Shown here: positions 1 to 8,945 of the stretch, piece after piece
Numbering within the stretch: position 1 is the first letter of the stretch
Layout of the letters: each line of letters starts with the position of its first letter
DNA from: Streptomyces sp. NBC_01381
GTDB taxonomy: Bacteria > Actinomycetota > Actinomycetes > Streptomycetales > Streptomycetaceae
NCBI RefSeq assembly: GCF_026340305.1
Contig: NZ_JAPEPI010000001.1
Location: 2,542,001-2,606,000, forward strand
DNA: 64,000 nucleotides
Direction: 5' to 3'
The notes under the pieces: generated by a model
The model's input: the letters and a program-made list of their open reading frames with translations, nothing else
Databases searched by the model: none
Told to the model about the DNA's origin: nothing
Position numbers and translations under genes: made by a program

Positions 1-66
1 CCTGAACTCCCCGGAACTGATGCGTGCCCGCAGATCATCGGCGATCTGGCGCGCCGTCTCGGGCAT
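1..66 (-). CDS. GntR-family transcriptional regulator, N-terminus only
   Basis: The first 22 codons of a minus-strand gene are present; the rest lies beyond the left edge. The start reads MPETARQIADDLRARIS, the usual opening of a GntR winged-helix domain (first helix with the QIADDLRxRI pattern). A GGAGGA ribosome binding site lies a few bases before the ATG at 66. A perfect palindrome 20 bases upstream of the start would suit autoregulation, which is common for small GntR proteins. The effector-domain subclass cannot be told from this fragment. Confidence 0.75.
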   Translation of the reverse strand, partial: MPETARQIADDLRARISSGEFR

Positions 67-85
67 TGCTGGTCCTCCGGCTCCC

Positions 86-103
86 TAGGGTGGGACCACC
101 CTA
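86..103. promoter_or_regulatory. Palindromic candidate operator of the GntR gene
   Basis: TAGGGTGG-GA-CCACCCTA is a perfect inverted repeat with 8-base arms and a 2-base centre. It sits just upstream of the ribosome binding site of the GntR gene. The position suggests an operator; the binding protein is inferred. No gene is supported between this site and about 285. Confidence 0.5.
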
Positions 104-285
104 ACGAATTGGTGTGCGGGGGCACTGTTCGGCGGCGAGGGGTGCTGCTGGGCATGGGCGGTGGCCGGCCCGGTTGCGGGCAGTCGTCGACGCGGTCCAT
201 TTGACTGCGCGAGCCTCGGGCCCTTGCCGCGCGAACTGCGGCTGCCGCGCATGGTGTTGGGTCGTACGCGGTGGAGCGCGGGTAC

Positions 286-729
286 TCACGCTAGGTCCGC
301 TGAGCCTCGTTTGTCCTCGACGTGGACGACGTGAAGTTCGGTGCTGTCCCGGTGGCGCTTGGAACGTCCGAACAGCCCGACAGCGATCTCCGACCCGTCC
401 ATAGGCTCATCAGGGCCGACATAGGTAAGGACGTCGTTGTGGTGCCCGGTGACGACCCATCCCTCAGCATCCTTGAGGTCGATCACCCCAAAGTCTCCTG
501 CCGAAGTTCCGGCATGCGCCGGGCCGAACTCTCCCAGGATCTCGGTGGCCTGTTCAGCCAGTTCTCCATCCGGAGCAGTCAGCACGACACAAGTGCCATG
601 CTCGAACAGCACCCACGACTTGCGAGGATCGGCGAGAAGCCGCTGCCAGACGGCTACCAGTATCTCGGTGTTCACGGCGGTCATCATGCCGCAGAGCACC
701 GACACAGGGTGACGGTCGACCGGCATCAT
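286..729 (-). CDS. Conserved small protein of unknown function, coupled to the WD40/HEAT gene
   Basis: This encodes about 147 residues with no signal peptide or membrane segment and no family I recognise. The start is chosen at 729 because its ATG overlaps the TGA of the upstream gene (ATGA) and an AGGAG lies about 12 bases before it. An in-frame start at 753 and an ATG at 687 are also possible. The protein is acidic and soluble, with a hydrophobic beta-rich middle (WVLFEHGTCVVL). The tight overlap implies co-translation with the preceding 688-residue protein and perhaps a shared function. Confidence 0.6.
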   Translation of the reverse strand: MMPVDRHPVSVLCGMMTAVNTEILVAVWQRLLADPRKSWVLFEHGTCVVLTAPDGELAEQATEILGEFGPAHAGTSAGDFGVIDLKDAEGWVVTGHHNDVLTYVGPDEPMDGSEIAVGLFGRSKRHRDSTELHVVHVEDKRGSADLA

Positions 730-2792
730 GGCGAATACGTGACTCCTGAACATGCGGGCCTATCCGTCCCAGAGACCTTGATCTGCTCGGCGATCTTCTC
801 GTCGATGCAGTCGGCGAGGCGTATCTCAAAGAGGGTGTACTCGTGGATCTCGCCATTCTCCTCGTACGTCCTGATGCCGTCGCCGAAGCGGCGCCGCACC
901 GCGTCCAGTGCCGGTCCTACCTCGAGGGAGGCCGTCAGAGCTGCGGGGGGCATGCCCAGCAGTACGTCGAGTAGGAGGCTGAAGCCTTCCGTCTCGTCGT
1001 CGCCGTCACTCTTTTCGACGTGGGCGACGTCGAGGGCAGCCCGTCGCCGGATCTCGGCTGCGATCGCGTCGGCCGTCTCCGGGAGGCCGATCGCCTGCAG
1101 GGTCACCTCTGCCTGGTGCCGGGTGTCCCGGTAGATCTCATCGTCCTCCAGGACCGCCAGCAGCGTCGGTGTCGCGGGTGCCGCGGCCGCCCCCGCCTGT
1201 CTGAGGGCGTACAGCAGGCGGTACTTGGTCGACTCGTCGCGGAACCAGTGGTCGGCGTCCTCCCGGGTCGGGAAGGGAAACGCGCGGAGTGCCGCGTGCA
1301 CCGCCGGGACCGCGGCAGCGCCCCGTTCGCCCAAGGCGGCTGAGGTCAGCACTCCGAGGAAATTGCCGATCCCGGGCAGGCTCGCGATGAGGTCCTCCGT
1401 CGTGGAATCGTCCTCGCCGGTGAAGTGCGCCAGCAGCCGCTGGGCGGAGCCGTGGCTGTCGTGGCGGGCGAACATCTCGTAGAGGGCGGTGGTGGTCCGG
1501 CCCTCGTCGATCTCCGCCAGCGCGATCACCGCGGCCTCCCGGGCCGCCGGGTCCGCACCGTTCACGATGAGGGTCGCCAGCGCGTCCGTCGCCGTCCCCT
1601 GCCAGGCTCCGTCGAGGTTACCGGAGGCCAGCTCACGGACCGCGGCCACACTTGCCGGGCCGTCGTCCCAGTGGTGGCGGACGTCGTCGAGCAGGGTCTC
1701 CACGTCACTGCCGTCCATCGCCCAGGAGGGTCGGCCGACGCGTCGCGGCACGAGCCCGGCATGGCCGGACCAGTGGAGAACGTGGACCTGGCCGCCGCGC
1801 CCGCCGATCAGCCAGCACTGCCCGTCCGGCGTACCGGCCACATGGGTCAGCTCCCGGGGGCCGGAGGGTGCGCGGGGCGCGAAGCGGGCGGCGGGTGCGT
1901 GGTCGTGCAGCCGCCAGAGCGCGGCAGTTCCGTCCTGGGAGACCGACATCACCAGGTCGGTGCCGGTGGCGAGCGCCAACGCCCGGACGCGGGCGCCATG
2001 CGCTTGAACTCGCCCGAGGCAGTGTCCCGAGCGGGCATCCCACCACGACAGCGAACCGTCCCGTCCGCCGAGCACCACCAGCGGTCGGTCCGGATGCGCC
2101 GCGACCGCCGTCGGCCGGGCGGGCGGGGCGAACGCGGTCACGGCCGACCCGGTCTCCGCGTCGAGTACGACCACCCTGTCGCGCCGCTGGGACACCACGA
2201 GCCGCCCCAGGTCGCAACAGCGCGTCAGCCGCTGATCCGCCGCATCGCGTCCGTCGAAGGCCCACACGAGTTCGGTGTCTTCGTAGGTCTTCCCGGAAGG
2301 TCGCCGCCAGGCGGCGATCCCGCCCTGGTCGGTGCTCACGACGAGCAGACCGGAGGCGGTGCGTCCCAATGCCATCGGGGAGTCCGACTTGATGCGTCCG
2401 TAGAGGGGACCGAAGACGCCAAGCCAGCGAAGGTCTCCGCACTGTCTGAGCACCGCCTCCTGGTCGGAGTGCGTGAGCAACCGGCCGCCGTCCCACGGGA
2501 GTTGCCGCCAATCCAGGGCCTCGGCCGTCACCGTCCACAGCGAGGCCGATGGGCCCGTGGTCAGCAACTGGGGCCGCTCGGCGTCGCCGATGAACGCGGC
2601 GTTCTCCACCGGCCCGTCCTGCAGCCTTCCCACATAGGCGGTCAGCAGGCCATGGCTCAGGTCCCACAACCGGATCTCGCCGGAGCGCGTGCCGGTCGCG
2701 CCGATCCGTCCGTCCGGGGAGACCGCAACCGCGGTGACGGCATCGCCGTGGTCCTCCGACGCCCCCAAGTGCAGATCATCTTCATCGGGCAT
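726..2792 (-). CDS. WD40-repeat / HEAT-like repeat protein
   Basis: This is a soluble 688-residue protein. The N-terminal half (about residues 10-350) carries WD40-type repeats. Clear ones begin VTAVAVSPDGR ending IRLWDL, then AVAAHPDRPLVVLGGRDGS ending WWD, then VRALALATGTDLV ending ALWRL. The C-terminal half (about 380-670) is alpha-helical and looks HEAT-like, for example AAREAAVIALAEIDEGR. Both parts are protein-interaction scaffolds, so an assembly or sensing role is likely, but no partner is evident. It overlaps the small downstream gene by four bases. It is a sizeable accessory protein rather than a housekeeping one. Confidence 0.75.
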   Translation of the reverse strand: MPDEDDLHLGASEDHGDAVTAVAVSPDGRIGATGTRSGEIRLWDLSHGLLTAYVGRLQDGPVENAAFIGDAERPQLLTTGPSASLWTVTAEALDWRQLPWDGGRLLTHSDQEAVLRQCGDLRWLGVFGPLYGRIKSDSPMALGRTASGLLVVSTDQGGIAAWRRPSGKTYEDTELVWAFDGRDAADQRLTRCCDLGRLVVSQRRDRVVVLDAETGSAVTAFAPPARPTAVAAHPDRPLVVLGGRDGSLSWWDARSGHCLGRVQAHGARVRALALATGTDLVMSVSQDGTAALWRLHDHAPAARFAPRAPSGPRELTHVAGTPDGQCWLIGGRGGQVHVLHWSGHAGLVPRRVGRPSWAMDGSDVETLLDDVRHHWDDGPASVAAVRELASGNLDGAWQGTATDALATLIVNGADPAAREAAVIALAEIDEGRTTTALYEMFARHDSHGSAQRLLAHFTGEDDSTTEDLIASLPGIGNFLGVLTSAALGERGAAAVPAVHAALRAFPFPTREDADHWFRDESTKYRLLYALRQAGAAAAPATPTLLAVLEDDEIYRDTRHQAEVTLQAIGLPETADAIAAEIRRRAALDVAHVEKSDGDDETEGFSLLLDVLLGMPPAALTASLEVGPALDAVRRRFGDGIRTYEENGEIHEYTLFEIRLADCIDEKIAEQIKVSGTDRPACSGVTYSP

Positions 2793-2950
2793 TCCCTATG
2801 CGTAGCACGTTTGCGGGGTGTCCTACGACTCGCATTCCGGATGCGGGTGTGAGTGGCGCGGTCCATCCCGCCGGCGTCTGTCGGCGGGCCATCGATCACG
2901 TCGCGAGCTCTGCCTGTTTCTGTTGATTCCCTTGTGAGACTGGGGAGTTG

Positions 2951-2966
2951 AGTGGTGTAGTCCACT
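2951..2966. promoter_or_regulatory. DasR-type (dre) operator candidate
   Basis: AGTGGTGTAGTCCACT matches 14 of 16 positions of the dre consensus AGTGGTCTAGACCACT bound by DasR, the GlcNAc-responsive GntR repressor of Streptomyces. It ends four bases before the ATG of the hexosaminidase gene. Repression of a GlcNAc-releasing enzyme by DasR is the expected logic. Confidence 0.75.
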
Positions 2967-2969
2967 GCC

Positions 2970-5342
2970 ATGACGAACCTCTCCCGTCGCACTCTCATCG
3001 CCGCGACAGCCGTCGCGGGCGCGGCCGTCGCCCTTCCGTCGCCCACGGCTCACGCCGTGGGCGCGGGAGCGCCCCCTGCCGGTGCCACGAGTCGGGGCAA
3101 TGCCCGCCCGGCCGTCATTCCCGCCCTCCAGGAATGGGCCGGCGGCGACGGCGCCCACCGGCTCACCCCGGAGTCTCGGGTCGTCGTGCCCGCTCAGGAT
3201 GCCGGTCAACTTCTCGTCCTGGCACAGCAGTTGACGCGGGACATCGCCGACATCACAGGGCTGAAGCTCGCCGCGCCCCGCGCCGTCCGCCGCTCCCGCG
3301 CCGCCGACGGCGAGATCCTGCTGCGCCTCGACGCGGCCGCCCGGCACGCCAAGGGTGGCGAGCTCTACGCCCGCGAGGGGTATGAACTTGCGGTCAGGGC
3401 CGATGCCGTCACCCTTACCGCGCCCGCCTACAGCGGTGTCTACTACGGCACCCGCTCACTTCTTCAGGTTCTCCTCCACGACGAGCAGCGCTCCCGCGTG
3501 CCCGTCGGGACCGCGCAGGACTGGCCCAACTACCGTCTGCGCGGCTTCATGCTGGATGTCGGGCGGCGCTTCTTCACGCCCGGATTCGTGCGGGACTACC
3601 TGCGCGTCATGGGGTGGTTCAAGCTCAATGATCTTCAGCTCCATCTCAACGACAACGAGATCAAGGCTCCCGGCGGCGACTGGAGCAAGGCCTATGACGC
3701 CTTCCGGCTGCGGAGTGACGCCGCCGAGTGGGAGGGGCTTGCGGCGCCCGACGGTTCGTACTCGCGCGCCGACTGGGACTCCTTCGAGGACACCGCCGCC
3801 CTGCATGCCGTGCAGCTCACCCCGGAGATCGATGCCCCGGCCCACTCGCGTTCCTTCGTACGCTTCCGGCCCTCGCTCGGGCTCGACGGCGGCAACTCCG
3901 ACCACCTCGACCTCGCCAAGCCCGAGACCACAGCCTTTATGAAGGCCGTCTTCGAGGAGTTCGTGCCGTGGTTCCGCAGTCCCGAAGTGCACTACGGGGC
4001 CGATGAGTACACCGGGCCCGAGGCCCAGTACCGCGCGTACTTCAACGACATGGCGGAGCATCTGCGGAGCCTCGGCAAGCATCCGCGTGCCTGGGGGAGC
4101 CTGACCGAGATGGCCGGTTCGGCGGACGGGTACGACCGCGACGTCACCATCCACAGCTGGAACAACGGCTGGTACGGGCCGCAGGCCGCCAAGGCCGACG
4201 GCTACGAGATCGTGAACACGAACGACGGGCTGTTGTACGTGGTGCCGTTCGCCGACTACTACCACGGGCACGGCCTCGACGGCCGCTATCTGTACGACAG
4301 TTGGGAGCCGCACGTCTTCCCGGGGAGCGAGAGTCTGGACCCCGGCGATCCGCAGCTGCGGGGTGCCATGTCCGCCGTGTGGAACGACCTCGTGCATGCC
4401 ACGTATACCCAGCAGGACGTGCACGGCCTCATCGAGAAGACGTACGGCACCCTTGCCCAGAAGATGTGGAGCGGCGGCGAACAGGGCCTCGCCTACGGGG
4501 AGTTCACCGCGCTGCTGCGGCGCGGGGCGCGGGGCCCCGGGCTCTCCACCGTGACCCCGACACTGGCCGATCCCGACGAGCTCGCCTTCGGTGCGGCCGC
4601 GACCGCGTCGTCGGGTGCGCATGCGTCGTACGTGTCCGACGGCAGCCACGTCACCTGCTGGACCAGCGCCGCCGAGGCGGGGGGACCGTGGGTGCGGGTC
4701 GACCTCGGTGCGGTGCGGCACGTGGGGCGGGTGCGGTTGGACTGGGGGCGGGAGCACGGCCGTTCGTACGACGTTGAGGTTTCGGACGATGGGAGCGCGT
4801 GGCGGAGGGTCGCCTCCCGGCGGGGGCTTGAGCGGGCCGGCTGGGACGAGCTGGAGTTCGGGGGTGTGGAGGCGCGGTACGTCCGGGTGCGGGGGCGGGA
4901 GAACGGACGGGTGCGGTGGGTGTTGTGGTCCGTGCAGGTTTTCGACGTGCCTGATCTGGCTCGGGGGCGGGAGGCGACGGCTTCTTCCGCGGAGACGGCT
5001 TCGCTGGGGGCGGAGAACGCGGTCGATGGGGATGCGGGGACTCGGTGGGCCTCGAAGTACACCGATGGTGAGTGGATCGCCGTCGATCTCGGGGAGGAGC
5101 GGAGTGTGCGGCGGGTGCTTCTCGACTGGGAGGCGGCTGCTGGGCGGGACTATGACGTGCAGGTCTCGGCGGACGGGGGGCCGTCGGGGTGGCGGACTGT
5201 TGCTGAGCGGCGGGGGCGGGAGGAGGCGGGGGTCGATGTGGTCGACCTGCCGTCGGTCGCGGCGCGGTTTGTGCGGATGCAGGGGGTGAAGCGGCAGACG
5301 GAGTACGGGTATTCGTTGTACCGGTTCGAGGTGCGGGGGTAG
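2970..5342 (+). CDS. Secreted GH20 beta-N-acetylhexosaminidase with two discoidin-like domains
   Basis: This 790-residue enzyme should release terminal N-acetylhexosamine from chitin- or peptidoglycan-type glycans outside the cell. The N-terminus has a twin-arginine signal (SRRTLIAATA then a hydrophobic stretch, cleavage near THA-V). A GH20b-like domain covers about 50-165. The GH20 barrel covers about 185-500, with the catalytic Asp-Glu pair at D345-E346 in HYGADEY. Two F5/8 type C (carbohydrate-binding) domains cover about 540-660 and 665-790. No ribosome binding site is close to the ATG: the nearest GGGGAG is 22 bases upstream, and the intervening bases are the dre-like palindrome. Either initiation is leaderless or the operator overlaps the translation signals. 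An upstream start would break the Tat signal. Confidence 0.85.
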   Translation: MTNLSRRTLIAATAVAGAAVALPSPTAHAVGAGAPPAGATSRGNARPAVIPALQEWAGGDGAHRLTPESRVVVPAQDAGQLLVLAQQLTRDIADITGLKLAAPRAVRRSRAADGEILLRLDAAARHAKGGELYAREGYELAVRADAVTLTAPAYSGVYYGTRSLLQVLLHDEQRSRVPVGTAQDWPNYRLRGFMLDVGRRFFTPGFVRDYLRVMGWFKLNDLQLHLNDNEIKAPGGDWSKAYDAFRLRSDAAEWEGLAAPDGSYSRADWDSFEDTAALHAVQLTPEIDAPAHSRSFVRFRPSLGLDGGNSDHLDLAKPETTAFMKAVFEEFVPWFRSPEVHYGADEYTGPEAQYRAYFNDMAEHLRSLGKHPRAWGSLTEMAGSADGYDRDVTIHSWNNGWYGPQAAKADGYEIVNTNDGLLYVVPFADYYHGHGLDGRYLYDSWEPHVFPGSESLDPGDPQLRGAMSAVWNDLVHATYTQQDVHGLIEKTYGTLAQKMWSGGEQGLAYGEFTALLRRGARGPGLSTVTPTLADPDELAFGAAATASSGAHASYVSDGSHVTCWTSAAEAGGPWVRVDLGAVRHVGRVRLDWGREHGRSYDVEVSDDGSAWRRVASRRGLERAGWDELEFGGVEARYVRVRGRENGRVRWVLWSVQVFDVPDLARGREATASSAETASLGAENAVDGDAGTRWASKYTDGEWIAVDLGEERSVRRVLLDWEAAAGRDYDVQVSADGGPSGWRTVAERRGREEAGVDVVDLPSVAARFVRMQGVKRQTEYGYSLYRFEVRG

Positions 5343-5386
5343 GCGGTGGACCTGCGGGGCTCTTCTCCCCAACCCCGCCCCTTCCC

Positions 5387-5490
5387 GGCTGTGACATTCG
5401 CGGCTCCGCCGCGGGCCGCTGCGCGGGGGCTTTGCGTGCCGTAGATCACCGCCTTCGGCGAGTTCGTCCTCAATCGCCGGACGGGCTGGA
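5387..5490. repeat. Dispersed Streptomyces intergenic repeat elements
   Basis: The interval after the hexosaminidase gene holds two non-coding motifs that recur in Streptomyces intergenic DNA. Bases 5387-5413 (GGCTGTGACATTCGCGGCTC then CGCCGCG) recur at 39471-39497 on the other strand with 25 of 27 matches. Bases about 5450-5485 contain GAGTTCGTCCTCAATCGCCG, which I recognise from other Streptomyces spacers. They form imperfect hairpins and may end transcription between the convergent genes on either side. Confidence 0.6.
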
Positions 5491-5497
5491 GATTTCC

Positions 5498-6067
5498 CTA
5501 CCGCAGGTCCGACGCCTCGAACACCCCCCGCGCCCCCTCCGCGTCCAGGCGGGCGGACAGGCCGGCGAGCACCTCGGCGCCTGTCCGCAGCAGCCCCCGC
5601 TGCTTCGCATCCCGCGCCCCCGAGTCCAGGCGGTGCAGCAGCAAGGGGTTCTCCGCGAGCACCTGGGGGTCGAGTTCCACACGGTTGCCCAGGGAGTCGC
5701 TCAGGACCAGGCGCGCCGCGACGCCCGGCTCGTGCCGCACCGCGGTCAGCAGGCCCGTACACACGTGACGGCCGCGCAGCAGTCCGCGGACGGCCAGCCA
5801 CCCGGGGCCCGCCGTCACCCGCACCGGATGCAGGATGACGTACAGGAGCGCCGAAAGCGCCGCCCACAGCCCGGCCCGCACCGCGTCCAGCGTGCCGTTG
5901 GCCAGGTCGACGAGCGTGACCAGGAGGAAAAGGGCGAGGGCGCACAAGGCCGCGGCCCGTACGTCGCCCGCCCAGCGCCGGTCGGACACGGTGTCCTCCG
6001 CGGCGCCCTCCCACGCCTCCACGCCCCTGCCGAGCACCCTGCCCCGTGTCGTCCTGTCATGTCCCAT
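5498..6067 (-). CDS. Small membrane protein of unknown function
   Basis: This encodes about 189 residues. A charged N-terminus is followed by two closely spaced hydrophobic segments (about residues 43-60, ALCALALFLLVTLVDLA, and 66-82, GLWAALSALLYVIL). A soluble C-terminal part of about 100 residues follows, containing ARLVLSDSLGNRVELDP. The start at 6067 is an ATG; a GTG three codons earlier is equally possible, and neither has a clear ribosome binding site. I do not recognise the family. It is divergent from the permease gene, with about 270 non-coding bases between them in which I see no ORF or known riboswitch. Confidence 0.6.
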   Translation of the reverse strand: MGHDRTTRGRVLGRGVEAWEGAAEDTVSDRRWAGDVRAAALCALALFLLVTLVDLANGTLDAVRAGLWAALSALLYVILHPVRVTAGPGWLAVRGLLRGRHVCTGLLTAVRHEPGVAARLVLSDSLGNRVELDPQVLAENPLLLHRLDSGARDAKQRGLLRTGAEVLAGLSARLDAEGARGVFEASDLR

Positions 6068-6336
6068 GTGCGGCACCGTAGGCCCGGCACCGCGTCAGGC
6101 CAGCGGTGTTGACGGGCCGCTTACTCCGCCGTCGTACTCCTTGACGTACCGCTGATGCCACGCCGTGGCCCGCGCGACCCCGAGAGGTCCCCGCGCGACC
6201 CCCGCGAGACTCCCGCGTCAACGACGCGTGAAGATCCCGGCCCGGCGCGCAAGGGAGTCACCAAGACGGCGCGCGGGGCGTGCCGTGCGCCCAGACGCTG
6301 GGCATTCCTTTGCCACCCCTGCCTGGAGGTACGCCC

Positions 6337-8223
6337 ATGACCACCGTGTCCGAGTCGCCGGACAGCGGCAGCAGCCCCGTCGCCGTCGCCGTCGAGGAAC
6401 CCCCGGATACCGACGCGGCGGCGTCGGCCCGCGCGGACCGCCATCGGCTGACCGCCGTTCAGGGGCTCGCCGCGCTCTCCCTCGACGCCATGGCGTCCGT
6501 CGCGTACGGCCCCGAGGCCATCGTCCTGGTGCTCGCCGCGGCCGGCGGCCACGGCCTCGGGTTCACGCTCCCGGTGACGCTCGGCATCGCCGCACTGCTC
6601 GCCGTGCTCGTCGCCTCCTACCGCCAGGTCATCGCCGCCTTCCCCGACGGAGGCGGCAGCTATGCCGCCGCCAAGACCCACCTGGGGCGCCGGGCCGGGC
6701 TCGTCGCCGCGGCCTCGCTCGTCCTCGACTACGTACTCAATGTCGCCGTCGCCGTCACCGCGGGCGTCGCCGCGCTCACCTCCGCCTTCCCCGAGCTGTA
6801 CGGCGACCGGGTGTGGATCTGTCTGGCGGTGCTCGTCGTCGTCACGGGCGTCAATCTGCGCGGCATCGTCGACTCCGCGAAGGTCTTCATCGCGCCGACC
6901 GCGATCTTCGTCGGCGCGATACTCGCGATGGTCGTCGCCGGGCTCTTCCGGGACGGTCCTGTCAGCACGGCCGCCGCCGAGGGGCACGCCTCCGTCCTCG
7001 CCGACAACGCCACCACGGTCGGCGCGCTGCTCCTGCTCAAGGCGTTCGCCTCGGGCTGCTCCGCGCTCACGGGCGTCGAGGCGATCGCCAACGCCGTGCC
7101 CTCCTTCCGCACCCCGCGCGTCAAGCGCGCCCAGCACGCGGAGGTCGCGCTCGGCGCGCTGCTCGGCGTGATGCTGATCGGTCTTTCCGTGCTCATCTCG
7201 CGGTTCGGGCTTCAGCCGGTCGAGGGCGTCACCGTCCTCGCGCAGCTCGCCGACGCCTCGCTCGGCCACAACTGGGCTTTCTACGTCGTGCAGTTCGCGA
7301 CGATGATCCTGCTGGCCCTGTCCGCCAACACGTCCTTCGGCGGCCTGCCCGTCCTGATGAGCCTGCTCGCCCGCGACAATTACCTGCCCCACGTCTTCGC
7401 CCTCAAGGCCGACCGCCAGGTCCACCGGCACGGCGTCCTCGCGCTCGCCGCCGTCTCCGCCGCGCTGCTCGTCTTCTCCGGCGGCGACACCAACACCCTC
7501 GTGCCGCTCTTCGCGATCGGCGTGTTCGTCGGCTTCACGCTCTGCCAGACCGGCATGGTGCTGCACTGGCGCAAGGCGGGCAGGCCCGCGAAGGCCCTGC
7601 TCAACGGCTTCGGTGCGGTGCTCACCGGCATCTCGGCGGTGGTCGTCACGGCCACCAAGTTCACCGAGGGCGCCTGGCTGATCGTGCTCGCGCTGCCGGC
7701 GATCGTGCTCTGCTTCGAGGCCGTGCACCGCGCCTATCTCAGGATCGGCGACGACCTGGGTCTGGGGCGCGTCCCGGAGCCCCCGCACCGCGATCACTCC
7801 CTGGTCATCGTCCCGGTGTCGAACCTCTCCCGCCTCACCTGCGAGGCGCTGGGCGCCGCCGTCTCGCTCGGCGACGAGGTCCGCGCCGTCACCGTCACCC
7901 ATGCCGACCCCGAGGACCGGCGCGCCGCCGAGGCGCTGCGCCGCGACTGGGAGCTGTGGAACCCGGGTGTCGACCTGGTGGAGCTGCCCTCGCAGACGCG
8001 CACCGTCGGGCGGCCGGTGTCGGCGTACGTACGGAAGATCTACACGTACCACCCCACCACCCGCGTCACCGTCCTGATCCCCGAGGTGGAGCCCGCCCAT
8101 GTCTGGCAGCGGCTGCTGCAGAACCAGCGCGGCTCGGTCCTCGCGCACGCGGTGCGCCGCGACACGGACGCGGTCATCTGCCGACTGCGGTTCCGTCTTG
8201 CAGCGGGGCGGCGCCGGTCCTAG
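6337..8223 (+). CDS. APC-superfamily permease, KimA/YdaO-like (probable potassium importer)
   Basis: This is a 628-residue polytopic membrane protein. The start at 6337 has GGAGG at seven bases; an earlier in-frame start would add an improbable proline-rich tail. Membrane segments fill about residues 40-470. Signature stretches SLDAMASVAYGPEAIVLVLA, SYRQVIAAFPDGGGSYAAAK and LVLDYVLNVAVAVTAG closely follow Bacillus KimA (YdaO), a proton-coupled K+ importer. About 150 C-terminal cytoplasmic residues match the KimA layout (TVTHADPEDRRAAEALRRDW). KimA proteins are inhibited by c-di-AMP in firmicutes; whether this one is cannot be read here. A general amino acid permease is the alternative. The next gene starts ten bases later. 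Confidence 0.75.
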   Translation: MTTVSESPDSGSSPVAVAVEEPPDTDAAASARADRHRLTAVQGLAALSLDAMASVAYGPEAIVLVLAAAGGHGLGFTLPVTLGIAALLAVLVASYRQVIAAFPDGGGSYAAAKTHLGRRAGLVAAASLVLDYVLNVAVAVTAGVAALTSAFPELYGDRVWICLAVLVVVTGVNLRGIVDSAKVFIAPTAIFVGAILAMVVAGLFRDGPVSTAAAEGHASVLADNATTVGALLLLKAFASGCSALTGVEAIANAVPSFRTPRVKRAQHAEVALGALLGVMLIGLSVLISRFGLQPVEGVTVLAQLADASLGHNWAFYVVQFATMILLALSANTSFGGLPVLMSLLARDNYLPHVFALKADRQVHRHGVLALAAVSAALLVFSGGDTNTLVPLFAIGVFVGFTLCQTGMVLHWRKAGRPAKALLNGFGAVLTGISAVVVTATKFTEGAWLIVLALPAIVLCFEAVHRAYLRIGDDLGLGRVPEPPHRDHSLVIVPVSNLSRLTCEALGAAVSLGDEVRAVTVTHADPEDRRAAEALRRDWELWNPGVDLVELPSQTRTVGRPVSAYVRKIYTYHPTTRVTVLIPEVEPAHVWQRLLQNQRGSVLAHAVRRDTDAVICRLRFRLAAGRRRS

Positions 8224-8233
8224 CGTCGGCGCC

Positions 8234-8857
8234 ATGAGCGGAAGCGCGAGCCATGCGGGTGCGGGCAAGAAGATCGCCGGAAGCGCCGGCAAGAAGATCA
8301 CCGAGAAGTTGTCGGACGAGGCGCTGCGCGAGGCGACCGGCAAGGGGTGGGAGGAGTGGTTCGCTCTGCTCGACGCCTGGGGCGGCACGTCCCGCAACCA
8401 CACCGAGATCGCCCGCCACGTCCGCGAGGACCACGGTGTCGACGGCTGGTACGCGCAGTCCGTGGCCGTCGGCTACGAACAGGAGCGCGGTCTTCGCGAG
8501 GTCGGCCAGAGCAGCACGGGCGAGTGGCGGACCAGCGGCAGCAAGACGATCGACGCCACGGCGGCGCGGGTGATCGAGGCGTTCACCGACGACGGCCTGC
8601 GGGCGCGATGGCTGCCGGACGTCGACTTCACGGTGCGCACGCACCGCCCCGCCAAGTCGGTGACCGCCGACTTCAAGGACGCGGACGGCGGGGGTGCCGG
8701 GCGCATCTCCGTGACGCTCACGGTGAAGGCGCCGGGGAAGACGGTGGTGGGGGTCGGCCACGAGAAGCTGCGGGACGCGGCGGAGGTCGCGGCGTACAAG
8801 TCCTTCTGGAAGGACCGCCTTGCCGCGCTGAAGTCCCTTCTCGAGCAGGGGAGTTAG
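8234..8857 (+). CDS. DUF4287 / SRPBCC-domain protein
   Basis: This encodes about 207 residues, soluble. An N-terminal helical part (WEEWFALLDAWGGTSRNHTE then ARHVREDHGVDGWYAQSVAV) matches the DUF4287 helix-turn pattern. The C-terminal part (SGSKTIDATAARVIEAFTDD onward) looks like an AHSA1/SRPBCC hydrophobic-pocket fold. The gene starts ten bases after the permease stop and has no obvious ribosome binding site, so translation is probably coupled to the permease. The N-terminus has a Lys/Gly/Ala-rich near-repeat (AGKKIAGSAGKKI). The function is unknown. Confidence 0.7.
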   Translation: MSGSASHAGAGKKIAGSAGKKITEKLSDEALREATGKGWEEWFALLDAWGGTSRNHTEIARHVREDHGVDGWYAQSVAVGYEQERGLREVGQSSTGEWRTSGSKTIDATAARVIEAFTDDGLRARWLPDVDFTVRTHRPAKSVTADFKDADGGGAGRISVTLTVKAPGKTVVGVGHEKLRDAAEVAAYKSFWKDRLAALKSLLEQGS

Positions 8858-8879
8858 CGGGCGGGACAGGAACGCCTGG

Positions 8880-8945
8880 TCAGCCCTTCAGCTCCCCGAA
8901 CTCAGCCCTTCAGCTCCCCGAGTTCAACCCTTCAGCTCCCCGTAC
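8880..8945. repeat. Three tandem 22-base units overlapping a stop codon
   Basis: On the minus strand the last codons of the SDR gene (encoding GELKG-stop) are followed by two more copies of the same 22-base unit. Each copy reads CGGGGAGCTGAAGGGCTGA in its core and each ends in TGA. The unit boundaries are near 8945, 8923, 8901 and 8880. Only the first copy is translated. Replication slippage is the simplest origin. Confidence 0.8.

Noticed and set aside
3456..6014. An 852-codon open frame on the minus strand opposite the hexosaminidase gene
   Set aside because: It is the high-GC mirror of a gene with a clear Tat signal and GH20 motifs; its translation is Arg/Pro/Gly-rich with no domain.
6068..6336. 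A c-di-AMP (ydaO-type) riboswitch before the KimA-like gene
   Set aside because: Firmicute kimA genes have one, but I could not find its conserved core elements in this leader.
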